NCBI RefSeq assembly: GCF_905475465.1
Contig: NC_062238.1
Span: 7,482,501 to 7,546,500 of the forward strand
DNA length: 64,000 nt
Source: Pieris napi
Lineage: Eukaryota > Arthropoda > Insecta > Lepidoptera > Pieridae
Direction: 5' to 3'
The notes beneath the pieces were generated by a model that was given only the letters and a program-made list of their open reading frames with translations, ran no database searches and had not been told where the DNA came from. The stretch's first letter is position 1; every line of letters starts with the position of its first letter. Below, piece after piece: positions 33,075-46,700 of the stretch. The position numbers and the translations under genes were made by a program.

Positions 33075-36000
33075 TTATGTGATACTGCAAGAATTTCTCC
33101 CAGTACAGTTGAGTCGTGTATGGTGCGAGTGTTTCGAGGGCCTAGCGCGATGTCTCGAAGGAGCGGCTGATATCGCATACGACTTGAGATGAGACTTGAG
33201 CGTGCTCGGTAATGGAAGTCTTTCGAGTCCGTATACGGATGTTCGTGCTACGATCGCACGGCAACATAGCTCTTGGAGACTGAGGACTGAAAATATAATT
33301 GACTTTTTAGGTAGCTTAGAGCAGTGTTAAACAGACGTTTATAGTTGTCCGTAAAATGTAAAGTTTAGTCTACACCTAAAAAGGGTCATATAAATTAGAG
33401 TTATTTTAATATGGTTAAAGCTTACATCACTATTGAACACAATGAACATAATAACTGTAACCTAACAGAAACCAATAAATCTATAGTCGTATTTTTAATT
33501 AGACGAAGCCAACTAACAGTAGCTAATGTCACTTTGTAAAATAATGTTGCCATATTTAAAGTAATAGTGATGCGTTCAGTTCTTGTTCAATCAGATGAAT
33601 GAACAATGAGTGTGAATAGTCAATCATTTCAAACAATAAAAGAATATTATTTCTATTTCAAAATTGTATAAAAGTGCTCTGATATAAGTAAGGTACTAGT
33701 ACTATGTAACTACAATCAGTTTTTTGACGTCTTATTACAAAGCGCGGCGCGGCGACTAGTGCCATCACCGATCAGTAATTCACGGGTTTTTACTTTGTCA
33801 CAACACTATTTTTATTTCATTAAAAACTGACAACACCGTAAACGTCAGTTGACTTCGTCTAATTAAAAATTCGACTATAGTTGGATTTATCTTAAAATTT
33901 GAAATCCAAATTGTCTTCAATAACTTCTACTATCTTTAAATAAATGTGTTTCACAAGAGATTGCTTTTTCACAGCTATTGTCTGTCACCCTAAATTCTTT
34001 ATGCAACAGATTTATTTCTTTATTTAAATTATGGATAATTATTAAAGGCAAGTTGATGAAATGTTTTGATCTTTCCTACTTTAATCTCAATTTTCGTTTT
34101 GCCAGGGATCAAACTCAAAACCATAATCAAAATAAATGTGGTTATGACAACCATAAACCATAGTTAGGAATTACCTTTATTGCTCCTCCACAATCGCTCC
34201 ATGCCATTACGATGTAGAGCCATCCGCGAGAGCTCACAAAAACTTTCCCTTATATTGAAGTCACAGAGCGGACTCACTTCGAAAAAGGCCATGTGATTTT
34301 TAGCTGCATACATTTCAGCGTCGCGTTCTTGTACTTGTCGTTTAAATGCTAAGTGCAACCGATTACCCACTAGCACCTTTGGTACTCCTGGGGCGTGCTG
34401 AAATTAAAAAAAAATTACATGTATGTGAAAGCAAATGCAGCAACGGCAGCAAGTTGAAGCGAAAGTGGATTTGGACAAATATAGCTGGAATGAACCGATA
34501 GCATTCACCAAAAGGCACACTAAACGGTACATTTAATTTTGATATAAAAATATTTAGGATATTTCAGTTTCCTTTGGTTAAGGGTCTTCATTAGAGATGT
34601 TAGTGAAGACGAATTTGGTATACATCTAACCCTATTTGAATTATATAAGAGAAACGTTTTTACATGTTTTTTTTATTATTATATATTTCAGATTTCCTAA
34701 ATTTATGACTTTATATAATATAAACATTCTGTAGCAACTCATGGCAATTTTTTGTTCTTATTACTCTCATGTCATCGATAAGAAACTTTAAAAGTCACTG
34801 CATTACTCTTAAATATAAATAAATATCTTGTCACTATTTGCTTGTAACAATTGAAATCATAGTTAATTAAATGTTTTTTTAAACACGTGGATAAAAACAC
34901 ATTAAATTACTTTTGAAAGTTTACTTCAATGTGTGAAGTATTTAAAACTATTATCATAACCTTGAATGTACTACTGAACAAGTAAAACATGACCGATAAT
35001 TTTAAGTGTCTTAAGTACATACTGGAAATTTTCTTTAATACCCATGTACTATCTACATCACCTTTGTAGCTTGCAGTGAGTGTAAATTTTTCTAATGGGA
35101 AAGCACTAACTTCAATATTTAAAATATTAAACAACAATTGTAGAAAAGACACATAAATGACGTATTCATATCATCATTAACCTAATTACATATAATTAAT
35201 TACCTTTTCAACTTCTTCAAGCCACCTGTCAATACTGTCAAAGGACCATTTATTTGTTATGTCATATACAAGTAGAATTCCCTGAGCACCTCTTGAATAT
35301 GAACGAATGATTGTACAAAATCTGCCTTGTCCTGAAGTATCCCAGAGTTGAAGTTTCACTCTTTTGCCATCTAAGAGGATTGTTGTTGTTTTGTATGCTA
35401 CAATTGAAATTGACCAACATAAATATTATTTTATTCAGAAAGTTTATTACCTTATTAATCTGGGTTTTAAGTTAAAAAAACTATCAAGCAATAGTAAATA
35501 TTCTTAATAAAAACTAAATTGAATTCCAGCAGCTCATATGTAATCATATCTCATCATATGCTGCTGTTTTCAAATTTTCATATATAATAGTATTAACAAA
35601 GTACCACTGCCACTGCAAAAAGGTGAATCAGCAGAACCATCCTCTAAATCCTGCAGAATCTCTTGTTTCCCAACATCAGAATCCCCCACGAGTAAAACTT
35701 TCAACAAGTAGTCATACGATTTTGGAGCTGCAGGTGGACGGCCTGAAACAATTTTTAAGACAATTAAAAATACAACCTACTATGATTGTCTACCATGTAT
35801 TAATAAACTTAATAAATTATATAGTTATTTATTTATTTATTGTATACATGATCTTAAATAGGAAGAAGTTGGTGTGGTGGAACCAACCTGGACACACAAA
35901 CACAAACTGAATACAGTTTTTCTGTGCACCAGGATGTCGAACATATTGAAATAATTAACTTATTAAAACAAGAAAGTAACATTTACACTATTATCTAATA

Positions 36001-36241
36001 TTGACACAACCTAGCTGATAATAACATAATAAGCAACAATCATGTATATGTGATAATGATTACGGTCCAATTATTTCTTCATATTATACATTTACAATTT
36101 GAACAAATGTGACATGAAATCTAAGTTACCTGGTCTTTGATGGTGTGACCTAGGTAGGGTGATGCTACCGTTTGATGCGACCTGGCCCGTCGCTTGCTGC
36201 GGTGCTGCTACCATACCAGTCGTGCTAAACATACTTTCCAT
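33075..36241 (-). CDS. Rab40: Rab40 GTPase with SOCS box, 5 exons
   Basis: Rab40 proteins pair a Rab-like GTPase domain with a SOCS box that recruits elongin B/C and cullin 5 to form a ubiquitin ligase. Exons 36130-36241, 35605-35742, 35204-35397, 34175-34397, 33075-33286; 292 aa, phases agree. P-loop GDSDVGKQ (57-64), YKTTTILLDG, WDTSGQG (102-108), VGNRLHLAFKRQV in place of the usual NKxD, FFEVSPLC. The SOCS box starts SLQELCCRAIV (225-235) and includes LPLPSTLKSHLKSYA. The C-terminus NSCSIT ends in a CaaX-like Cys, expected to be lipidated. The P-loop lacks the usual Ser/Thr, a known family trait. A second in-frame Met (36231) is possible as start. Confidence 0.95.
35527..35570. repeat. Short inverted repeat in Rab40 intron 2
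   Basis: CAGCAGCTCATATG pairs with CATATGCTGCTG across a 14-nt loop, one mismatch/bulge. No precursor-length stem, so a microRNA is unlikely. Confidence 0.5.
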
Positions 36242-37765
36242 AAATTCCTGAGGCCCAGGTGGTTATTACCCCACACAAATGTATACATAATATCGTTCAG
36301 TTTTCAATCCTTTGTGTGTCCCATGTATAAGTCAATATCATAATAAAAGTAAAATGTTTGTAACAATTAATTAAAAATAGCAGTATATAAAATAATTGTT
36401 TCTAATTCTAAGTTTTAACGAATTCAGTAATACGCCACAGTTTACGAACGCTTTATGCTTTGTTGTAAAAGTTGTAAAAGCTTTTATGTTTGAAACAACT
36501 ACAAGATTTCCTTTATTTTGTTATCATTCATTTTAATAATGGTAATCATTTTTTGTACAAAAACAACACAATCACAATTTTCACAAAAATATATGGTCGA
36601 CATTCGACAAACGTCATACTCGGTCATACGCAACAGACTACGTGCAGGACATAACGTCCATAGACCAAATATAGTAGTTCTACCATATAGATTTATCATT
36701 TTTTAATTTTTTCAAATTCACAAATGTATTAAACACAAATCTCCAAATCAAATGAACATAATTGAATTTGGAAAAATTGGCGACCTGAGTGCCTTGACCA
36801 TTAAATTACTGTTCAGCTAAAAACATTTGAAATATAGTCCTGCGTATGTTATCATTATTTTAAATAATTTCTATACTTTTTATTTACACTAGATACTAAC
36901 ACGACAAAAACAATGTTTGTATTAACAAAATACTGGTACCTTTTTGATATTTTATTTTTATCGATAAAAGACGATTCTAGACCGAATGAAAAATAGTGTT
37001 AACCTAGGTAAATTTAAACGCGACATAAACATTGTTTTATCTCCTTTTTACGCATTAGGATGGCGTAAGAAAATAAAGGACCAACATATTCTTTCGTTAG
37101 TTCTATGCTTATATATAGCAGTATATAAAATATAAATAATAAACTCGGACGTCTTTAAAATCATATTTTCGTCTATCGCAACTAAGGAAAATATAGTAAA
37201 CAATATCTGGGTTATTAAAATAAACTCAGTTCTGAGATAGTTATTTATTAAAAATAAATATAATTATTATACAATTACAACTATAAAAATAGTTATATTA
37301 CTATAAGAGATTCCTTAGATTTATTTTAATGGAACATGTTACAACTTCGAAATTTGTTGTTTTGTGGTGATCTAAAATGAATAAACATTTGGTCTTTTGG
37401 ATTCTCATTTGCAGGTTAAACTGTCTAATATTACATACGATTATGAGGAGATATATTCAACAAAATATACAAGTTACATATTTTTTATAACATATCTTAT
37501 ATAGAGTGATTTTAATACATATATTATATTATCAGAAAAAACTAAATTAGTCTAAAATACATAATTTTGATTCAAACTATCTTCTAGTAAAATTGTGTTT
37601 ACGGTGTGATAACTCGCGAAAAATCAATCAATGTGCTTTAATTAAAACATTGGCATTAGACAAAGTTGTTTAACAATAAAGTGCAGCCTCTTTTAACAAT
37701 AAGTGCTAATTAAAAAAAAAAATAATAATAAAAAATGGTCAACATGAATTCCATAGAATTTTTAA
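36242..37765. other. Spacer between SHMT 3' end and Rab40 5' end
   Basis: AT-rich. Contains the Rab40 promoter side and SHMT 3' UTR (a minus AATAAA at about 37320-37325). Two opposite 60-codon frames at 36499-36706 show no family resemblance. Confidence 0.45.
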
Positions 37766-40700
37766 CTAATAGTCTTCATATCCAGGCAATGGGAAGGTTC
37801 GGCTGTATTGCTCTATGCTCTCCTTTAAATTTTGCACCTTTGCTTTAACTTCAGCGTTTTCTTCAATCACCTTGTTGAAATCAACAAGCTTCGGTCCAGA
37901 TATCTTTGTGACTTCGGAAGCGAGTTTTAGCGCCTGGTCTACAAAGTCAACAACTCGATCGATGTCTGCCTCCTTGAGGCCACGTGTAGTTAGAGCTGGT
38001 GTTCCTGAAATGAAAAAAAAATTGACTACATAGAAATAAATGTAATATATAAAATTCTCGTGTATATATATATATACGCGGTGTTTGTGGTTAAACTCTT
38101 CCGAAACGGCTCGACCGATTCTCATGAAATTTTGTGTGCATATTGCGTATGTCTGAGAATCGGACAACATCTATTTTTCATCCCCCTAAATGTTAAGGGT
38201 ACCCCTAAATATATATTTTTTTAATGTTTCGATTTTTTTTCTGTATTTTTTATGATACAGCATTAAAAAATACATACAACTCCTAACTTTCACCCCTCTA
38301 CGATCAACCCCTATTTTTTTATTATAAATGGTATACATCGCAAAAAGACGTTTGCCCGGTCAGCTAGTCGTTATATAAAAATTTACGAATGACAATTTGG
38401 TTTCGTATGGGTATATTTTACTTTTTTCTTTAGATATTAGTAGTTAGAGATGTTACTAGTGTACTTAGACAATTATTGGTGTGTTAAGTAATATTCATTT
38501 ATTCAGGTACTAGCATCTGAATGGTGAAGGAAAACATCGTGAGGAAACCGACATTTCTTAGATCCAAAAAGTCGATGGCGTGTGTCAGGCACTGGAGGCT
38601 GATCACCTACTTGGCTATTAGATTTAAAAATTACCATGAAACAGATACAGAAACCTGAGGCCAAGACCTAAAGAGGTTGTAGCGCCACTGATTTATTTTT
38701 TATTAGCATCTGAACATAGTTGCATTCAGTAGTTTAATTTACATTAAGCTAAATTTTGTTGTTCTTATCCAATCTTTCCATACAATTTCAATAATCAAAG
38801 TTCAATAGTTTTAATCACGTTTGAAGAAACAAAGGAACTGAGACTAATTAGAAGTACTAAAGGTGCGTACAGACTATATAACATAACATGTTATACAAAA
38901 TTGCTATACAACATGTTCTGAAACATACATAATAATAATGTGGACACTGAATGTTATAAAACATGTTATAATAACATGTTATTGATATGTATGCTAGGAC
39001 GAACCCAGCATCTAAGTTTTTTTCTTCTTTTGTTATTTAAAATGGTTATATAACATTGTTATATTGCATTGTTATTCTAATGTGGACGTGTTATAAAACA
39101 CAAGTTATATAATATGTTACATAATCCGTACGCACCCTAATACGGCATTAGATTTATTATTTGCCAGTAAAATATACGTATGTTTGTTCAGATAAGTCCT
39201 CTAAGCAACATCTTATTCCTTATCAGTTTATTATTAATAAACTTGAAAATAATATTGTTTATTGAGTAAGGTTGATTGAATGCCCTATTTATGTTACAAT
39301 TGATTAGTTTTTGCGATAACACAATCACGCAACGCTTTGACGCATTCAAAGATCGTTGAAAATATTATTGAAACTCAAAAGTTAATAATATATCTATGCC
39401 TTGATTATTACGTATCCAATAGACAGCAACATTCAACAAGCTTTATATTATTTAGTAATTGAACTTATAAATCAGTTTTTAATTTAAATGAAAGTATTTT
39501 AAGACAAAACTGCTTTATACATATTTAAATATAATTGTAGTTATTTAATTATTTGAACACTTGCAACGAATATCTTAGGGAGCGTTCAAGTATTACGTAA
39601 CGCAATTTTTGGAGATTATTGAACCCCCCCCCCCCATTGTATCTCGACGTAACGTTTTTCAGTACCCTAGTACAGTACTGTACCCAAGTCTAGTAAAACG
39701 TTTCGTGACCACCTTGTGTCTCTTAAGTTACTATTATGTGGTGTAAGTCGAAAATAATATTAACAATAACGCGTAATTCAATCACCGCCCCGCATCGTAA
39801 CGTTTTACAAAAGGACCCCCCCCCTACGCTCCCTTAGGTCATTTCTGGTATTGTGTAAAATTGGATACATTGATTGTTTCATAATCTAAGAAGCTCCTAA
39901 ATATGACAAAACCGAATTCTACTATAGCAACCTCATAAGCCTATTGAGAAACTATTATCAACAAAACACCTTTCATAGCGAAAGTGCAGGACTTTGAATA
40001 GAAGGTAATAGTGGTTTGGTCTACCAAATCACATATTAGATTGCCTAACGCCAACCAACATAAACAGAAAATTAAAAAACTACTTTTATATGCATTTGTC
40101 GCACTCCTAAACAAGACTGCTATGGTTACATTAATACAAACCACAGCGGTTTTCTAATGTTACTTATTATGATTGTATTATATTTTTTTTGTAAAATAAA
40201 GAAATTTAAAAAAAAATAGTTACCTAACCGAATCCCGCTAGGATTCAATGCACTTTTGTCCCCCGGAACGGTATTCTTGTTGCAAGCGACACTGCATAAT
40301 TCCAATATACGTTCTGCGCGTGCGCCGCTCAAGCCGACGTTACGAACATCCACTAACACAATATGGACATCGGTTCCACCTGTTGCTATTTTGTATCCAC
40401 GAGATATTAGACCTTCGCAGAGACGTTGGGCATTCTTAATTACCTGAAATAGAAAATCAATCGATATTCCTACTAAATACAAAAAATACGTATAGTCTCT
40501 CAAATCAAGGGCATAGAACAGACGAGAATAGATGACATAATTAAATTGAAGATTTTTGTTTTACACAATATTTACACCACGCTGCCTCTTCAGATCTCAA
40601 ATGAATTAAATATATGAATAAAAGTAAATAATCTAAATAAAAATTGTTTTGGGTTTGCCCAGGTTGATTCGACTGTACGAAGTTATACACGTGAAATTTC

Positions 40701-43700
40701 TTTCGGTGCAAATATTATCAAATAAATTAAAATCATGTGCGTGATTTATGTAAATAAAATAAATAAATCAATGGTGCTAGACCTTTTTAGGTATCGGCCT
40801 CAGATTTCTGTATCTGTTTCATGATCATTTGGTAATCTAATAGGCAAGTAGATGATCAACCTTCTGTGCCTGACGCACACCGTTGACTTTTTGGGTCTAA
40901 GGAAGCAGGTTTCCTCACGATGTTTTCCTTCACCGTTCGAGCGAATGTTAAATGCGCACAAGTCCATTGGTGCACAGTCGGGGATCGAACCTACGACCTC
41001 AGGGATGAGAGTCGCACGCTGAAGCCACTGGGCCAACACTGCTCTGACTGCTGCTGATTTATGTAAAAGCTAAATCGTCCGAAGCTCACCTGTCGTTGGT
41101 AATCAGCGAACTCTGGTAAGGTAGCTTGTTTCATTGCTGTCGCGATAGCTGCAATGGCGTGGTTATGCGGTCCACCTTGAAGTCCAGGGAACACCGCCAT
41201 ATTGATTTTATTCTCAAGGTCGTACATAATCTTTTCTCCTTTCGCGTTTACCGACCGAACCCCTTTGCGGTAGAAGATGACGCCCGCTCTTGGTCCACGT
41301 AAGGTTTTATGGGTGGTTGTGGTCACTATGTCACAGTACTCGAAAGGACTCGGTATGACTCCTGAAACAGAAATTAATAATCCATACATGTATCGGATTC
41401 CCAGCTTAGAACCTGTATCTATTTAAATGTTTAATCGGTTTTTTTTTTAAATACAATTCACACCAATTGACCTAGTCCCATGCTAAGCTGGTGAAGCTTG
41501 TGTTATGGGTACTAGGCAACGGATATACACACATATTATAGATAGATATACATATAAATACATATTTAAACACCCAAGACCTAAGAACAACACCAAAATG
41601 CTCATCACATCGATGTTCGCCTCAGCCGGGGATCGAACCCGGGACCCATGGATTCCCAGTCAGGGGTACTAACCACTAGACCAATGAGTCGAATGGTTTT
41701 ACCGGTTTAGTTTGGTGTACATAATTTATTCCGACATCGTTTAAACAGTTGAAACGCGGTTTCAAAAGAAACAAAATAAATAAATGACGACTGATCTTAA
41801 AGTAAAATATAGAAGTTAATTTTGGAGTTCTTTTATTTTCGTATGGGCTGGCTGGCAATTTTTTGGACAACAAAAACTCTTATTTCAAGAAAATTCAAGC
41901 ATGTTTTTACAAAAACAAGAAAAACCAAGTGTTTAGTCAACGTGCTATTTTGCGCTTTATACCTGGGTAACATTAAATTCGAAAATATAATTAATCATGG
42001 CTATATTAAAGTGAATGAGTCTTTCAATTAAATTTCAATTAATATGTAACAACTGTTTTGAATGCAAAGATTTTTTTAATGTAATTTTACTATATTATGT
42101 AATATTTAATTTCGTGTTTCAGTCAGAAAAATCCTAATCGTACAATAAACCAGAAATAGCTTTTGAAAGAGTTTTATTCAGACATCGGGGCTGAGTACTA
42201 CCCGTGTCCCCTTGACGTCCAGAACTAAGCGAACTTACCAAATATATTCGTACTTTAGTCCTTCAAAAAAAGTATATACCAATTATTAATATGTCTGCAA
42301 CGTACTCGCGAGCCTCCTGGCAGAGTGAGAGTATAAACAATCTAAGTAATACCGCCGCCCTTCGGATCAGGAGAGCCCATTTAAAAAGTTAATATTTATC
42401 AACTCTTTTTATAGAATATTATACACCATTTACCTGCTGCAACAAGTCCAGAAATATGTGCCATATCACCCATTAACAAAGCGCCATTTTCGTTAGCGAT
42501 TTCCTTGAACCTCTTATAGTCCAGACAACGCGAATAGCAACTGATCCCAGCGATTATAAGGCGTGGTTTAAACAATTTTGCTGTTTCGGCTAATTTGTCA
42601 TAATCAATTAGACCTGTGGAAGGATCCACCTACGAACAAATAATATGTTTGGTTGAAATTACTTAAAGTAAAAGAAACCGAAGAATAATCGTGAATAATC
42701 AAGAGGAAGAGTGAAGAAGTTAAGTGTCTCGATTGTTTTAAGAGAGGTAATTTGCTTCTCCGCATATATTATGGTAACAGAACTGTTAGATACCAATGAA
42801 TAATAATTCTTACTATATGTTACATAATATTAAATTTTATGATTGAATATAGTTTAAAGCTAAGGGGCTGTTCATTAATCACGTGATGTTTTTTTATAAT
42901 TTTTAACCCCTCCCTCCCCCATGGTGATACGTGGGGAGGTTAAAGACTACCCCCCCCCTCACCAAAAATCACGTGTATTTTTAGTACCTATAAAGAATCT
43001 TAAATTTTTTATAATACTATTTTTAAGTACTACACGGTATACGGTATAAAGTATAATCTAATCCTATTCTAGAAAATTAAGGACCATGATAAAAATGTCT
43101 AGACTCGGCGTCATCACGCGCACTATGCAGAGAATCTCTCGATCTACTGATCGATCGTTTATCTAAGCCACTTTTCGGTTTAGAAATCAGGCGTTTGACA
43201 AAAAAATAAGTACACGTGATATCTTACTATACCGAAATGTATAAATATTACAAGGTGGAGGGGCCACCTTGTAATATTTCGTGATTTTTGCAGAACCCCC
43301 CTTTCGAACCTCACGTGATTAATAGACAGCCCCCAACCTACTAATATAATATTTAGGACAATATTGTAAATAACATAAAAATTACCATATGGAATTATGA
43401 TTTTCTGCTTAAATAAATTAACATTATTATGTATTATAAAAAATGAGACGAGAAATGTTATAATACATAATAAGACGTATTTGAATTTTCTTGGCAATTA
43501 ACGGGCAGATAAGATACTATTTTAACCTATACAACCGACCTTAGCAAATAAAACAAACGTTTTATTTGTTAAGTTTGCGGACAGCAAGAAGTAAAACTTA
43601 GTTATTTCTTTCATAACATAAGAGCAAAGACCTTATTTTTCGAAAAATGATCTACTATATGCAACTTTACAGAAATTGGTTAAATAAAGTTAAATTAGAT

Positions 43701-46700
43701 AAAGTTTAACAAAAGGCTTTTATTATCATAGACATGAATACAAATACAATTATTTCATTTTAACTTATTACTGTACTACTATGTAGTACTAAGATTATTA
43801 CAGAATTTCATTCATTGTAATAGAATTATTAGTATTACTATCATTGTTATCGTTATTATATATTTTTGTTACTAATGGCTTCGAATCTCTTCGGAACAAC
43901 CGTGGTAGGGACAAGAAAAAGATGGCGCGCAACCGAAAAATGTGACAAATGTGTGTAAATTTTTTTCCAACGCCGATAAAGAAGTTTGACTTCAAAAAGC
44001 AACATGGCGCGTAACCTGCTACAAAATTTCTCCCATACGTCGATAAAGAAGTTTCACTTCAAAAGATGGCGCGTAACGGAACAATGTGACGCGTAACGAA
44101 AAAATGTTACACTAAATTTTTTTCCAACCCTGATAAAGAAGTTTCACTTCAAAAAAATGAAGGTACCGTCCTTCGACATATAAATTTTAGCATTCTCTAT
44201 TTACCAAAATAGCCGGGCTTATTTGAGCCTATTTGCCATTCGCTAGTTAAGCTAGAGTCAACGTTATTAGTAATGATCAAGATTCCAATACTACCTAATA
44301 TGGACCATTTAATGGCATTGCAATTGACACAGATTATGCAACATATATTGAGAAACGTAGCCTATCTTATCCGCTTGTCTAATAGAAATTGAATTCATAT
44401 ATATTGTATATCGTTTTATAATGACGTCATGATATTGCGTTGGAGTTATAACACGTTGATAAGGGTAGTGTATAACATGTGAAAAATTTTCCATCTGTCG
44501 GAACACTATAAGTTGCGTAGAATTTTTTTTTTATAGAACGGGGGGCCAACGGGCGTCAGGCTCACCTGATGTTAAGTGATACCGCCGCCCATGGACACTC
44601 TCAATGCCAGAGGGCTCGCGAGTGCGTTGCCGGCCCTTTAAGAATTGGTACACTCTTTTCTTGAAGGACACTAAGTCAAATTGGTTCGGAAATACTTCAG
44701 TAGGCAGCTGGTTCCACATAGTGGTGGTGCGCGGCAAAAACTGCCTTAAAAAACGCTCAGTTGTGGAACGGCAAAAGAGATGAATTGTTTATATGTTGTT
44801 GATAGTTAAAATAGGATAGTAAAATATTTATTTCTAGGAAATAGAATTAATAATTTGCAAAAATTATTGTCGTTTTTGGTAGGAATAGATCAGGGTTAAT
44901 TTGCTAAGTACATCCGTCCGGTTACTCTACCTTGTAAGGCATGCTTTCGAAGAACATAGATGTCGCTGATATTTTCTTAGTGGGAGTAAAAAATCCATGG
45001 GTTAAATGGCCGCCATCAGGAAGATCTAACCCCATGATTCGTCCATGAGGCTCTACAACACCGGTGTACACAGCAAAGTTTGCTGGAGAGCCTGAAAAAT
45101 TCATTTATATATACTTTAATGATTCAATAGATTATAATTGTAGTACTAATGTGTATATGCTTCTTTTATGAGAATAAATAGGTATTAAATAATAATTAAA
45201 TAAAAATATTTTTAATTTTAAATAAATCGGACATTGTTTTTTAATGCTACACAGAAATATTTAGCTAAGAATTCAATTATTCAATTGAAGTTGAATCTAA
45301 GAAATAGATATGTTAACGTAAAATTGTAAACACCGTTGGATTGTAAATTGTAATCTATCTCGCGAGATTATAAACTGTCGAAAGATTGTGAACCTCAACG
45401 AACTGCTTACAATTTAAGGTATTATTATTCGGTAGTTATATGAAATTGTTGGGAAGTAAAATTAATCTGTAATTGACCAAAGAAGTTTGAATGATAACTA
45501 AGTTAGTGTAGTACAATCTTAGTAAGTTTACAATCTCGCGAGATATATTACAATCTAACGGTGTTTACAATTTTACGGTGACATATATACTTTAATGACG
45601 CAATAGATTATAATTGTAGTACTAATGCTTATGTAAATGCTTCTTTTATGAGAATAAATAGGTATTAAATAAAAATATTTTTAATTTTAAATAAATCGGA
45701 CATCGTTTTTTATTACTACACAGAAATATTTAGCGAAGAATTCAATTATTCCATTGAAGTTGAATCTAAGAAATAGATATAATTAATACTAACACAGTAC
45801 TTGAATTGAGTTTTTGAAGGTTGAATTTCCACACATTTTATTGTGTTATACTGGAAAGTAATAACTGATAACAGCGCTCTTACTTACTATAAATACTGAT
45901 TATGCAAGAAAAATAGTTATTTAATAAGTATTGGCATCTTAGTAAATGCTCATTAAGTAAAATACATATAATTGTTTTATCACATAGTGTAAATATATAT
46001 ACATAATTAGCTAATGGCTACATTTTGTAATAGACTATATTTCTGTCTCAAATAATCAATCACTTGGTAGATTTTTAGTATGTTCACAAGTGATTAATGT
46101 TAGTCAGTAGCAATTTATACATATGGTTGGTTAGACATACCTACTACACTGCCTAATTTTTGTTGAATAAACACTTGTGATAATTTAAGAACAATACTAC
46201 ATGTTTACTCACATGTACTATGTTTTCTCTTTCCTAACTTCTTACACATTTAAATAAATCTAACTACATACTTTTGAAATATAAAGTTTTTGCTAAGTTT
46301 CAGAATTTATTTTTTAATTATTAAATGTGATTGTGCATTTCTTTAAACAGTGATATTCACATAAGAGACAAATAACAGACAACAAAATAGTTATATAAGG
46401 CATAATGTTTTTATGTAATTACTAACACTAGTTTGAAATAAACCATATTTTTCTAATACAGATTTTTCTTTTCATTTAACAGCAACTTTTTGTAACACAA
46501 AAATAGTATAGTAATAGTTTACACTGTATTTGAAGAAACTCAGAAGAGTATTTATAAATTGTTCAGTGTATTTTTAATATATATATATACAATTCTACAT
46601 ACCAGAGTAAGGCTGAACATTAACACCCCATTCTTCAGGATTTAAACGATAAGCTTCTAGAGCTCGGTTCTGGGCTAGGATTTCTATCTCATCAATAAAC

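Noticed and set aside
35527..35570. Possible microRNA hairpin in a Rab40 intron
   Set aside because: Stem of only 12 bp with a large loop; too short for a precursor.
36499..36706. Two opposite overlapping frames
   Set aside because: Each strand is open by chance; no motif, no splice context and no conservation evidence.
40970..41045. tRNA-like sequences (also near 11530, 25190, 41630, 55390)
   Set aside because: Box A/B parts are present, but bodies and tails are those of SINEs and no complete cloverleaf is evident.
44531..44737. 68-codon minus frame
   Set aside because: It is a common frame of the interspersed repeat found in seven places here.
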